A stretch of DNA of 64,000 bases from Sepiola atlantica (taxonomy: Eukaryota; Mollusca; Cephalopoda; Sepiida; Sepiolidae), in the NCBI GenBank assembly GCA_963556195.1, contig CAUVYP010001208.1, forward strand, positions 4,898,001-4,962,000, in the 5' to 3' direction. The notes below the pieces were generated by a model. That model was not told where the DNA came from. It saw nothing but the letters and a program-made list of their open reading frames with translations, and ran no database searches. Positions 9,491 through 21,947 of the stretch are shown piece after piece (the first letter of the stretch is position 1; each line of letters starts with the position of its first letter). The position numbers and the translations under genes are program-made.

Positions 9491-10976
9491 TTAGCGCGTT
9501 TTAAAGTTGATATCGCTTTTGTTTATAACTTCCACATTTATTCGAATTGTGCAACGAAACTTTGCAGACAGTCGCGGAGACACATGTTCTACTGAAGTAC
9601 CAAGTTTCAGAAGTGCAGCTCTTGTACTGCCGGAGATATGTCGATACAAACTGAATACGCAAAACATCAACAAAATTAAGCGCGTTTTAAAGTTGATATC
9701 GCTTTTGTTTATAACTTCCACATTTATTCGAATTGTGCAACGAAACTTTGCACAGATTAGCGGAGTCACATGTTCTACGGAAGTACCAAGTTTCAGAAGT
9801 GCAGCTCTTGTACTGCCGGAGATATGTCGATACAAACTGAATACGCAAACTATCAACAAAATTTAGTGCGATTTAAAGTTGATATCGCTTTTGTTTATAA
9901 CTTCACCATTCTTCAGAATTGTGCAAGAAACTTTGCAGAGATAAGCGGAGTCACATTTTCTACTGAAGTACCAAGTTTCAGAAGTGCAGCTCTTGTACTG
10001 CCGGATATATGTCGATACAAACTGAATACGCAAAACATCAACAAAATTTAGCGCGTTTTAAAGTTGATATCGCTTTTGTTTATAACTTCCACATTTATTC
10101 GAATTGTGCAACGAAACTTTGCACAGATTAGCGGAGTCACATTTTCTACTGAAGTGCCAAGTTTCAGAAGTGCAGCTCTAGTACTGCCGGAGATATGTCG
10201 ATACAAACTGAATACGTAAAACATCAACAAAATTTAGCGCGTTTTAAAGTTGATATCGCTTTTGTTTATAACTTCCACATTTTTCGAATTGTGCAACGAA
10301 ACTTTGCAGACCGTCGCGGAGACACACGTTCTACTGAAGTACCAAGTTTCAGAAGTGCAGCTCTTGTACTGCCGGAGATATGTCGATACAAACTGAATAC
10401 GCAAAACATCAACAAAATTTAGCGCGTTTTAAAGTTGATATCGCTTTTGTTTATAACTTCCACATTTATTCGAATTGTGCAACGAAACTTTGCACAGATT
10501 AGCGGAGTCACATTTTCTACTGAAATACCCAGTTTCAGACGTGCTGCTCTTGTACTGCCGGAGATATGTCGATACAAACTGAATACGCAAAACATCAACA
10601 AAATTTAGCGCGTTTTAAAGTTGATATCGCTTTTGTTTATAACTTCCACATTTATTCGAATTGTGCAACGAAACTTTGTAGACAGTCGCGGATAGGCATT
10701 TTCTACTGAGGTATCAAGTTTCAGAAGTGCAGCTCTTGTACTGCCGGAGATATGTCGATACAAACTGAATACGCAAAACATCAACAAAATTTAGCGCGTT
10801 TTAAAGTTGATATCGCTTTTGTTTATAACTTCCACATTTATTCGAATTGTGCAACGAAACTTTGCAGACAGTCGCGGAGACACATGTTCTACTGAAGTAC
10901 CAAGTTACAGAAGTGCAGCTCTTGTACTGCCGGAGATATGTCGATACAAACCGAATACGCAAAACATCAACAAAAT
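8375..10976. repeat. 14-mer higher-order unit, copy 1 (2602 bp)
   Basis: Order: Bt C A By A Cx A B Dx Bt Ac Bt C A. The unit is two bases short of 14 x 186, from the Dx deletion and a deletion in Ac at 10234-10418 (cacatttttcg). Other private markers are the attaag junction before B at 9677, cttcag in Dx, gtgccaag and ctctagtac in Bt at 10048, aaatacccag with gacgtgctgc at 10419, gtatcaag at 10605, and gttacag in the last A (10791), a marker otherwise typical of Cx. Confidence 0.93.
10234..10418. repeat. 185-bp Ac monomer with private deletion
   Basis: cacatttttcg replaces cacatttattcg, one base shorter. The same deletion occurs only at 12836-13020, exactly one 14-mer away, so it dates from before that duplication. 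Confidence 0.85.
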
Positions 10977-13578
10977 TTAGCGCGTTTTAAAGTTGATATC
11001 GCTTTTGTTTATAACTTCCACATTTATTCGAATTGTGCAACGAAACTTTGCACAGATTAGCGGAGTCACATTTTCTACTGAAGTACCCAGTTTCAGAAGT
11101 GCAGCTCTTGTACTGCCGGAGATATGTCGATACAAACTGAATACGCAAAACATCAACAAAATTTAGCGCGTTTTAAAGTTGATATCGCTTTTGTTTATAA
11201 CTTCCACATTTATTCGAATTGTGCAACGAAACTTTGTAGACAAACGCGGATAGGCATTTTCTACTGAGGTACCAAGTTTCAGAAGTGCAGCTCTTGTACT
11301 GCCGGAGATATGTCGATACAAACTGAATACGCAAAACATCAACAAAATTTAGCGCGTTTTAAAGTTGATATCGCTTTTGTTTATAACTTCAACATTTATT
11401 CGAATTGTGCAACGAAACTTTGCAGACAGTCGCCGAGACACATGTTCTACTGAAGTACCAAGTTTCAGAAGTGCAGCTCTTGTACTGCCGGAGATATGTC
11501 GATACAAACCGAATACGCAAAACATCAACAAAATTTAGCGCGTTTTAAAGTTGATATCGCTTTTGTTTATAACTTCCACATTTATTCGAATTGTGCAACG
11601 AAACTTTGCATAGATTAGCGGAGTCACATGTTCTACGGAAGTACCAAGTTTCAGAAGTGCAGCTCTTGTACTGCCGGAGATATGTCGATACAAACTGAAT
11701 ACGCAAAACATCAACAAAATTTAGCGCGTTTTAAAGTTGATATCGCTTTTGTTTATAACTTCCACATTTATTCGAATTGTGCAACGAAACTTTGCAGACA
11801 GTCGCGGAGACACATGTTCTACTGAAGTACCAAGTTTCAGAAGTGCAGCTCTTGTACTGCCGGAGATATGTCGATACAAACTGAATACGCAAAACATCAA
11901 CAAAATTTAGCGCGTTTTAAAGTTGATATCGCTTTTGTTTATAACTTCCACATTTATTCGAATTGTGCAACGACACTTTGTAGAGAGTCGCGGATAGGCC
12001 TTTTCTACTGAAGTACCAAGTTACAGAAGTGCAGCTCTTGTACTGCCGGAGATATGTCGATACAAACTAAATACGCAAAACATCAATAAAATTTAGCGCG
12101 TTTTAAAGTTGATATCGCTTTTGTTTATAACTTCCACATTTATTCGAATTGTGCAACGAAACTTTGCAGACAGTCGCGGAGACACATGTTCTACTGAAGT
12201 ACCAAGTTTCAGAAGTGCAGCTCTTGTACTGCCGGAGATATGTCGATACAAACTGAATACGCAAAACATCAACAAAATTAAGCGCGTTTTAAAGTTGATA
12301 TCGCTTTTGTTTATAACTTCCACATTTATTCGAATTGTGCAACGAAACTTTGCACAGATTAGCGGAGTCACATGTTCTACGGAAGTACCAAGTTTCAGAA
12401 GTGCAGCTCTTGTACTGCCGGAGATATGTCGATACAAACTGAATACGCAAACTATCAACAAAATTTAGTGCGATTTAAAGTTGATATCGCTTTTGTTTAT
12501 AACTTCACCATTCTTCAGAATTGTGCAAGAAACTTTGCAGAGATAAGCGGAGTCACATTTTCTACTGAAGTACCAAGTTTCAGAAGTGCAGCTCTTGTAC
12601 TGCCGGATATATGTCGATACAAACTGAATACGCAAAACATCAACAAAATTTAGCGCGTTTTAAAGTTGATATCGCTTTTGTTTATAACTTCCACATTTAT
12701 TCGAATTGTGCAACGAAACTTTGCACAGATTAGCGGAGTCACATTTTCTACTGAAGTGCCAAGTTTCAGAAGTGCAGCTCTAGTACTGCCGGAGATATGT
12801 CGATACAAACTGAATACGTAAAACATCAACAAAATTTAGCGCGTTTTAAAGTTGATATCGCTTTTGTTTATAACTTCCACATTTTTCGAATTGTGCAACG
12901 AAACTTTGCAGACCGTCGCGGAGACACACGTTCTACTGAAGTACCAAGTTTCAGAAGTGCAGCTCTTGTACTGCCGGAGATATGTCGATACAAACTGAAT
13001 ACGCAAAACATCAACAAAATTTAGCGCGTTTTAAAGTTGATATCGCTTTTGTTTATAACTTCCACATTTATTCGAATTGTGCAACGAAACTTTGCACAGA
13101 TTAGCGGAGTCACATTTTCTACTGAAATACCCAGTTTCAGACGTGCTGCTCTTGTACTGCCGGAGATATGTCGATACAAACTGAATACGCAAAACATCAA
13201 CAAAATTTAGCGCGTTTTAAAGTTGATATCGCTTTTGTTTATAACTTCCACATTTATTCGAATTGTGCAACGAAACTTTGTAGACAGTCGCGGATAGGCA
13301 TTTTCTACTGAGGTATCAAGTTTCAGAAGTGCAGCTCTTGTACTGCCGGAGATATGTCGATACAAACTGAATACGCAAAACATCAACAAAATTTAGCGCG
13401 TTTTAAAGTTGATATCGCTTTTGTTTATAACTTCCACATTTATTCGAATTGTGCAACGAAACTTTGCAGACAGTCGCGGAGACACATGTTCTACTGAAGT
13501 ACCAAGTTACAGAAGTGCAGCTCTTGTACTGCCGGAGATATGTCGATACAAACCGAATACGCAAAACATCAACAAAAT
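10977..13578. repeat. 14-mer higher-order unit, copy 2 (2602 bp)
   Basis: The same 14 monomers recur in the same order with all private markers, including both one-base deletions and gttacag in the last A (13393). The only difference I noticed from copy 1 is gtaccaag here against gtattaag in the A at 9119. This is the youngest-looking duplication in the first quarter of the window. Confidence 0.93.
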
Positions 13579-15251
13579 TTAGCGCGTTTTAAAGTTGATA
13601 TCGCTTTTGTTTATAACTTCCACATTTATTCGAATTGTGCAACGAAACTTTGCACAGATTAGCGGAGTCACATGTTCTACGGAAGTACCAAGTTTCAGAA
13701 GTGCAGCTCTTGTACTGCCGGAGATATGTCGATACAAACTGAATACGCAAAACATCAACAAAATTTAGCGCGTTTTAAAGTTGATATCGCTTTTGTTTAT
13801 AACTTCCACATTTATTCGAATTGTGCAACGAAACTTTGCAGACAGTCGCGGAGACACATGTTCTACTGAAGTACCAAGTTTCAGAAGTGCAGCTCTTGTA
13901 CTGCCGGAGATATGTCGATACAAACTGAATACGCAAAACATCAACAAAATTTAGCGCGTTTTAAAGTTGATATCGCTTTTGTTTATAACTTCCACATTTA
14001 TTCGAATTGTGCAACGAAACTTTGTAGACAGTCGCGGATAGGCCTTTTCTACTGAAGTACCAAGTTTCAGAGGTGCAGCTCTTGTACTGCCGGAGATATG
14101 TCGATACAAACTAAATACGCAAAATATCAATAAAATTTAGCGCGTTTTAAAGTTGATATCGCTTTTGTTTATAACTTCCACATTTATTCGAATTGTGCAA
14201 CGAAACTTTGCAGACAGTCGCGGAGACACATGTTCTACTGAAGTACCAAGTTTCAGAAGTGCAGCTCTTGTACTGCCGGAGATATGTCGATACAAACTGA
14301 ATACGCAAAACATCAACAAAATTAAGCGCGTTTTAAAGTTGATATCGCTTTTGTTTATAACTTCCACATTTATTCGAATTGTGCAACGAAACTTTGCACA
14401 GATTAGCGGAGTCCCATGTTCTACGGAAGTACCAAGTTTCAGAAGTGCAGCTCTTGTACTGCCGGAGATATGTCGATACAAACTGAATACGCAAACTATC
14501 AACAAAATTTAGTGCGATTTAAAGTTGATATCGCTTTTGTTTATAACTTCACCATTCTTTAGAATTGTGCAAGAAACTTTGCAGAGATAAGCGGAGTCAC
14601 ATGCTCTACTAAAGTACCAAGTTTCAGAAGTGCAGCTCTTTTACTGCCGGAGATATGTCGATACAAACTGAATACGCAAAACATCGACAAAATTTAGCGC
14701 GTTTTAAAGTTGATATCGCTTTTGTTTATAACTTCCACATTTATTCGAATTGTGCAACGAAACTTTGCACAGATTAGCGGAGTCACATTTTCTACTGAAG
14801 TACCAAGTTTCAGAAGTGCAGCTCTTGTACTGCCGGAGATATGTCGATACAAACTGAATACGCAAAACATCAACAAAATTTAGCGCGTTTTAAAGTTGAT
14901 ATCGCTTTTGTTTATAACTTCCACATTTATTCGAATTGTGCAACGAAACTTTGCAGACCGTCGCGGAGACACACGTTCTACTGAAGTACCAAGTTTCAGA
15001 AGTGCAGCTCTTGTACTGCCGGAGATATGTCGATACAAACTGAATACGCAAAACATCAACAAAATTTAGCGCGTTTTAAAGTTGATATCGCTTTTGTTTA
15101 TAACTTCCACATTTATTCGAATTGTGCAACGAAACTTTGCACAGATTAGCGGAGTCACATTTTCTACTGAAGTACCCAGTTTCAGAAGTGCAGCTCTTGT
15201 ACTGCCGGAGATATGTCGATACAAACTGAATACGCAAAACATCAACAAAAT
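13579..15251. repeat. Mixed 9-monomer block related to the 14-mer and 11-mer
   Basis: Order: B A C A B Dx Bt Ac Bt. The A-C-A(attaag)-B-Dx core matches the middle of the 14-mer, here offset 2044 bp from copy 2, while Dx-Bt-Ac-Bt(acccag) matches the 11-mer. The C at 13951 keeps gtttcag with aggtgcag but has the taaatacg tail. The B at 14323 has gtcccatg and the Dx at 14509 has ctactaaag. Confidence 0.85.
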
Positions 15252-15809
15252 TTAGCGCGTTTTAAAGTTGATATCGCTTTTGTTTATAACTTCCACATTT
15301 ATTCGAATTGTGCAACGAAACTTTGCACAGATTAGCGGAGTCACATTTTCTACTAAAGTACCAAGTTTCAGAAGTGCAGCTCTTGTACTGCCGGAGATAT
15401 GTCGATACAAACTGAATACGCAAACTATCAACAAAATTTAGTGCGATTTAAAGTTGATATCGCTTTTGTTTATAACTTCACCATTCTTTAGAATTGTGCA
15501 ACGAAACTTTGCAGAGATAAGCGGAGTCACATGCTCTACGGAAGTACCAAGTTTCAGAAGTGCAGCTCTTTTACTGCCGGAGATATGTCGATACAAACTG
15601 AATACGCAAAACATCGACAAAATTTAGCGCGTTTTAAAGTTTATATCGCTTTTGTTTATAACTTCCACATTTATTCGAATTGTGCAACGAAACTTTGCAG
15701 ACAGTCGCGGAGACACATTTTCTACTGAAGTACCAAGTTTCAGAAGTGCAGCTCTTGTACTGCCGGAGATATGTCGATACAAACTGAATACGCAAAACAT
15801 CAACAAAAT

Positions 15810-15995
15810 TTAGCGCGTTTTAAAGTTGATATCGCTTTTGTTTATAACTTCCACATTTATTCGAATTGTGCAACGAAACTTTGCAGACAGTCGCGGAGAC
15901 ACATTTTCTACTGAAGTACCAAGTTTCAGAAGTGCAGCTCTTGTACTGCCGGAGATATGTCGATACAAACTGAATACGCAAAACATCAACAAAAT
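15810..15995. repeat. Reference monomer, class At
   Basis: This class carries the A cassette with acattttctactg in place of acatgttctactg. Related At copies add sub-markers. One set has catttgttcg plus gcagcccttg (for example 26411, 29201, 31060, 37382, 41100, and 47422 onwards where cgagactttg is added). Another set has gtactaccgg with an aatactcaaaac tail (26039, 28829, 47050, 57832). These sub-markers follow fixed positions inside higher-order units. Confidence 0.9.
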
Positions 15996-17111
15996 TTAGC
16001 GCGTTTTAAAGTTGATATCGCTTTTGTTTATAACTTCCACATTTATTCGAATTGTGCAACGAAACTTTGTAGACAGTCGCGGATAGGCCTTTTCTACTGA
16101 AGTACCAAGTTACAGAAGTGCAGCTCTTGTACTGCCGGAGATATGTCGATACAAACTAAATACGCAAAACATCAATAAAATTTAGCGCGTTTTAAAGTTG
16201 ATATCGCTTTTGTTTATAACTTCCACATTTATTCGAATTGTGCAACGAAACTTTGCAGACAGTCGCGGAGACACATGTTCTACTGAAGTACCAAGTTTCA
16301 GAAGTGCAGCTCTTGTACTGCCGGAGATATGTCGATACAAACTGAATACGCAAAACATCGACAAAATTTTGCGCGTTTTAAAGTTGATATCGCTTTTGTT
16401 TATAACTTCCACATTTATTCGAATTGTGCAACGAAACTTTGCACAGATTAGCGGAGTCACATTTTCTACTGAAGTACCAAGTTTCAGAAGTGCAGCTCTT
16501 GTACTGCCGGAGATATGTCGATACAAACTGAATACGCAAAACATCAACAAAATTTAGCGCGTTTTAAAGTTGATATCGCTTTTGTTTATAACTTCCACAT
16601 TTATTCGAATTGTGCAACGAAACTTTGCACAGATTAGCGGAGTCACATTTTCTACTCAAGTACCCAGTTTCAGAAGTGCAGCTCTTGTACTGCCGGAGAT
16701 ATGTCGATACAAACTGAATACGCAAAACATCAACAAAATTTAGCGCGTTTTAAAGTTGATATCGCTTTTGTTTATAACTTCCACATTTATTCGAATTGTG
16801 CAACGAAACTTTGTAGACAGTCGCGGATAGGCATTTTCTACTGAGGTACTAAGTTTCAGAAGTGCAGCTCTTGTACTGCCGGAGATATGTCGATACAAAC
16901 TGAATACGCAAAACATCAACAAAATTTAGCGCGTTTTAAAGTTGATATCGCTTTTGTTTATAACTTCCACATTTATTCGAATTGTGCAACGAAACTTTGC
17001 AGACAGTCGCGGAGACACATGTTCTACTGAAGTACCAAGTTTCAGAAGTGCAGCTCTTGTACTGCCGGAGATATGTCGATACAAACTGAATACGCAAAAC
17101 ATCAACAAAAT

Positions 17112-17297
17112 TTAGCGCGTTTTAAAGTTGATATCGCTTTTGTTTATAACTTCCACATTTATTCGAATTGTGCAACGAAACTTTGTAGACAGTCGCGGAT
17201 AGGCCTTTTCTACTGAAGTACCAAGTTACAGAAGTGCAGCTCTTGTACTGCCGGAGATATGTCGATACAAACTAAATACGCAAAACATCAATAAAAT
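17112..17297. repeat. Reference monomer, class Cx
   Basis: This is a C cassette with three linked downstream changes: gaagtaccaagttacag for gaggtaccaagtttcag, aaactaaatacg for aaactgaatacg, and a caataaaa tail for caacaaaa. The tail creates an AATAAA hexamer at the monomer junction. The gttacag change adds an in-frame stop to the reverse frame that is otherwise open. Confidence 0.9.
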
Positions 17298-17669
17298 TTA
17301 GCGCGTTTTAAAGTTGATATCGCTTTTGTTTATAACTTCCACATTTATTCGAATTGTGCAACGAAACTTTGCAGACAGTCGCGGAGACACATGTTCTACT
17401 GAAGTACCAAGTTTCAGAAGTGCAGCTCTTGTACTGCCGGAGATATGTCGATACAAACTGAATACGCAAAACATCAACAAAATTAAGCGCGTTTTAAAGT
17501 TGATATCGCTTTTGTTTATAACTTCCACATTTATTCGAATTGTGCAACGAAACTTTGCACAGATTAGCGGAGTCACATGTTCTACGGAAGTACCAAGTTT
17601 CAGAAGTGCAGCTCTTGTACTGCCGGAGATATGTCGATACAAACTGAATACGCAAACTATCAACAAAAT

Positions 17670-17855
17670 TTAGTGCGATTTAAAGTTGATATCGCTTTTG
17701 TTTATAACTTCACCATTCTTTAGAATTGTGCAACGAAACTTTGCAGAGATAAGCGGAGTCACATGCTCTACGGAAGTACCAAGTTTCAGAAGTGCAGCTC
17801 TTGTACTGCCGGAGATATGTCGATACAAACTGAATACGCAAAACATCGACAAAAT
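17670..17855. repeat. Reference monomer, class D (186 bp)
   Basis: This is the most divergent class. It usually starts ttagtgcgatttaaag, has ttcaccattctttag where other classes have ttccacatttattcg, and its cassette is gcagagataagcgg then agtcacatgctctacgg. It ends catcgacaaa. Members start at 2426, 15438, 17670, 22692, 25667, 28643, 30317, 31804, 45748, 48166, 50396, 55972, 57460, 58948, 60807 and 62851. The copy at 30317 is 185 bp because of a separate lost base in its tail. Confidence 0.93.
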
Positions 17856-18599
17856 TTAGCGCGTTTTAAAGTTGATATCGCTTTTGTTTATAACTTCCAC
17901 ATTTATTCGAATTGTGCAACGAAACTTTGCACAGATGAGCGGAGTCACATTTTCTACTGAAGTACCAAGTTTCAGAAGTGCAGCTCTTGTACTGCCGGAG
18001 ATATGTCGATACAAACTGAATACGCAAAACATCAACAAAATTTAGCGCGTTTTAAAGTTGATATCGCTTTTGTTTATAACTTCCACATTTATTCGAATTG
18101 TGCAACGAAACTTTGCAGACAGTCGCGGAGACACATTTTCTACTGAAGTACCAAGTTTCAGAAGTGCAGGCCTTGTACTACCGGAGATATGTCGATACAA
18201 ACTGAATACTCAAAACATCAACACAATTTAGCGCGTTTTAAAGTTGATATCGCTTTTGTTTATAACTTCCACATTTATTCGAATTGTGCAACGAAAATTT
18301 GCACAGATTAGCGGAGTCACATTTTCTACTGAAGTACCAAGTTTCAGAAGTGCAGCTCTTGTACTGCCGGAGATATGTCGATACAAACGGAATACGCAAA
18401 ACATCAACAAAATTTAGCGCGTTTTAAAGTTGATATCGCTTTTGTTTATAACTTCCACATTTATTCGAATTGTGCAACGAAACTTTGCACAGATTAGCGG
18501 AGTCACATTTTCTACTGAAGTACCCAGTTTCAGAAGTGCAGCTCTTGTACTGCCGGAGATATGTCGATACAAACTGAATACGCAAAACATCAACAAAAT

Positions 18600-20273
18600 T
18601 TAGCGCGTTTTAAAGTTGATATCGCTTTTGTTTATAACTTCCACATTTATTCGAATTGTGCAACGAAACTTTGTAAACAGTCGCGGATAGGCATTTTCTA
18701 CTGAGGTACCAAGTTTCAGAAGTGCAGCTCTTGTACTGCCGGAGATATGTCGATACAAACTGAATACGCAAAACATCAACAAAATTTAGCGCGTTTTAAA
18801 GTTGATATCGCTTTTGTTTATAACTTCCACATTTATTCGAATTGTGCAACGAAACTTTGCAGACAGTCGCGAAGACACATGTTCTACTGAAGTACCAAGT
18901 TTCAGAAGTGCAGCTCTTGTACTGCCGGAGATATGTCGATACAAACCGAATACGCAAAACATCAACAAAATTTAGCGCGTTTTAAAGTTGATATCGCTTT
19001 TGTTTATAACTTCCACATTTATTCGAATTGTGCAACGAAACTTTGCACAGATTAGCGGAGTCACATGTTCTACGGAAGTACCAAGTTTCAGAAGTGCAGC
19101 TCTTGTACTGCCGGAGATATGTCGATACAAACCGAATACGCAAAACATCAACAAAACTTAGCGCGTTTTAAAGTTGATATCGCTTTTGTTTATAACTTCC
19201 ACATTTATTCGAATTGTGCAACGAAACTTTGCACAGATTAGCGGAGTCACATTTTCTACTGTAGTACCAAGTTTCAGAAGTGCAGCTCTTGTAATGCCGG
19301 AGATATGTCGATACAAACTGAATACGCAAAACATCAACAAAATTTAGCGTGTTTTAAAGTTGATATCGCTTTTGTTTATAACTTCCACATTTATTCGAAT
19401 TGTGCAACGAAACTTTGCATAGATTAGCGGAGTCACATGTTCTACGGAAGTACCAAGTTTCAGAAGTGCAGCTCTTGTACTGCCGGAGATATGTCGATAC
19501 AAACTGAATACGCAAACTATCAACAAAATTTAGTGCGATTTAAAGTTGATATCGCTTTTGTTTATAACTTCACCATTCTTTAGAATTGTGCAAGAAACTT
19601 TGCAGAGATAAGCGGAGTCACATGCTCTACTGAAGTACCAAGTTTCAGAAGTGCAGCTCTTTTACTGCCGGAGATATGTCGATACAAACTGAATACGCAA
19701 AACATCGACAAAATTTAGCGCGTTTTAAAGTTGATATCGCTTTTGTTTATAACTTCCACATTTATTCGAATTGTGCAACGAAACTTTGCACAGATTAGCG
19801 GAGTCACATTTTCTACTGAAGTACAAAGTTTCAGAAGTGCAGCTCTTTGTACTGCCGGAGATATGTCGATACAAACTGAATACGCAAAACATCAACAAAA
19901 TTTAGCGCGTTTTAAAGTTGATATCGCTTTTGTTTATAACTTCCACATTTATTCGAATTGTGCAACGAAACTTTGCAGACCGTCGCGGAGACACACGTTC
20001 TACTGAAGTACCAAGTTTCAGAAGTGCAGCTCTTGTACTGCCGGAGATATGTCGATACAAACTGAATACGCAAAACATCAACAAAATTTAGCGCGTTTTA
20101 AAGTTGATATCGCTTTTGTTTATAACTTCCACATTTATTCGAATTGTGCAACGAAACTTTGCACAGATTAGCGGAGTCACATTTTCTACTGAAGTACCCT
20201 GTTTCAGAAGTGCAGCTCTTGTACTGCCGGAGATATGTCGATACAAACTGAATACGCAAAACATCAACAAAAT
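18600..20273. repeat. 9-mer higher-order unit, copy 1 (1674 bp)
   Basis: Order: C A B Bt By Dx Bt Ac Bt. Length is exactly 9 x 186 because the base missing from Dx (19530-19714) is offset by one extra t in the next Bt (19715-19901, ctctttgtactg). Private markers are gtaaacagtcg in C, gcgaagac in A, caaaacttag after B, ctgtagtacc and gtaatgcc in Bt, gcgtgtttt before By, and accctg in the last Bt. Confidence 0.93.
19715..19901. repeat. 187-bp Bt monomer with one-base insertion
   Basis: ctctttgtactg has one t more than the usual ctcttgtactg. With its copy at 21389-21575 it is the only monomer over 186 bp in the window. It directly follows a 185-bp Dx. Confidence 0.87.
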
Positions 20274-21947
20274 TTAGCGCGTTTTAAAGTTGATATCGCT
20301 TTTGTTTATAACTTCCACATTTATTCGAATTGTGCAACGAAACTTTGTAAACAGTCGCGGATAGGCATTTTCTACTGAGGTACCAAGTTTCAGAAGTGCA
20401 GCTCTTGTACTGCCGGAGATATGTCGATACAAACTGAATACGCAAAACATCAACAAAATTTAGCGCGTTTTAAAGTTGATATCGCTTTTGTTTATAACTT
20501 CCACATTTATTCGAATTGTGCAACGAAACTTTGCAGACAGTCGCGAAGACACATGTTCTACTGAAGTACCAAGTTTCAGAAGTGCAGCTCTTGTACTGCC
20601 GGAGATATGTCGATACAAACCGAATACGCAAAACATCAACAAAATTTAGCGCGTTTTAAAGTTGATATCGCTTTTGTTTATAACTTCCACATTTATTCGA
20701 ATTGTGCAACGAAACTTTGCACAGATTAGCGGAGTCACATGTTCTACGGAAGTACCAAGTTGCAGAAGTGCAGCTCTTGTACTGCCGGAGATATGTCGAT
20801 ACAAACCGAATACGCAAAACATCAACAAAACTTAGCGCGTTTTAAAGTTGATATCGCTTTTGTTTATAACTTCCACATTTATTCGAATTGTGCAACGAAA
20901 CTTTGCACAGATTAGCGGAGTCACATTTTCTACTGTAGTACCAAGTTTCAGAAGTGCAGCTCTTGTAATGCCGGAGATATGTCGATACAAACTGAATACG
21001 CAAAACATCAACAAAATTTAGCGTGTTTTAAAGTTGATATCGCTTTTGTTTATAACTTCCACATTTATTCGAATTGTGCAACGAAACTTTGCATAGATTA
21101 GCGGAGTCACATGTTCTACGGAAGTACCAAGTTTCAGAAGTGCAGCTCTTGTACTGCCGGAGATATGTCGATACAAACTGAATACGCAAACTATCAACAA
21201 AATTTAGTGCGATTTAAAGTTGATATCGCTTTTGTTTATAACTTCACCATTTTTTAGAATTGTGCAAGAAACTTTGCAGAGATAAGCGGAGTCACATGCT
21301 CTACTGAAGTACCAAGTTTCAGAAGTGCAGCTCTTTTACTGCCGGAGATATGTCGATACAAACTGAATACGCAAAACATCGACAAAATTTAGCGCGTTTT
21401 AAAGTTGATATCGCTTTTGTTTATAACTTCCACATTTATTCGAATTGTGCAACGAAACTTTGCACAGATTAGCGGAGTCACATTTTCTACTGAAGTACAA
21501 AGTTTCAGAAGTGCAGCTCTTTGTACTGCCGGAGATATGTCGATACAAACTGAATACGCAAAACATCAACAAAATTTAGCGCGTTTTAAAGTTGATATCG
21601 CTTTTGTTTATAACTTCCACATTTATTCGAATTGTGCAACGAAACTTTGCAGACCGTCGCGGAGACACACGTTCTACTGAAGTACCAAGTTTCAGAAGTG
21701 CAGCTCTTGTACTGCCGGAGATATGTCGATACAAACTGAATACGCAAAACATCAACAAAATTTAGCGCGTTTTAAAGTTGATATCGCTTTTGTTTATAAC
21801 TTCCACATTTATTCGAATTGTGCAACGAAACTTTGCACAGATTAGCGGAGTCACATTTTCTACTGAAGTACCCTGTTTCAGAAGTGCAGCTCTTGTACTG
21901 CCGGAGATATGTCGATACAAACTGAATACGCAAAACATCAACAAAAT
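20274..21947. repeat. 9-mer higher-order unit, copy 2 (1674 bp)
   Basis: Carries the same nine monomers and all private markers of the copy at 18600, including both compensating one-base indels (Dx 21204-21388, Bt 21389-21575). Differences noticed are caagttgcag in the B at 20646 and ccattttttag in Dx. Confidence 0.93.

Larger units (their letters stand above)
15252..18599. repeat. Mixed 18-monomer block
   Basis: Order: Bt D At At Cx A Bt Bt C A Cx A B D Bt At Bt Bt. The Bt-D-At-At-Cx-A start recurs at 22506, with gtttatatcg in the first At of both. The A-B-D-Bt(gatgag)-At(ctaccgg)-Bt(aaacggaat) run from 17298 recurs at 25295-26410 and 29945-31059. The A at 16182 ends cgacaaaattttgcg, losing the usual junction ttag. 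The At at 18042 has gcaggccttg. Confidence 0.85.

Noticed and set aside
9507..9866. 119-codon plus-strand frames (also at 12109, 14153, 16198, 17314, 27543, 28287, 29961, 62681)
   Set aside because: They span two satellite monomers and exist only where a junction substitution removes a stop. Shadow of the repeat.
8375..13578. Assembly duplication as the sole explanation of the 2602-bp pair
   Set aside because: The copies differ at least at gtattaag versus gtaccaag, and similar pairs with several differences exist elsewhere. It cannot be excluded without reads, so it is kept only as a caveat.
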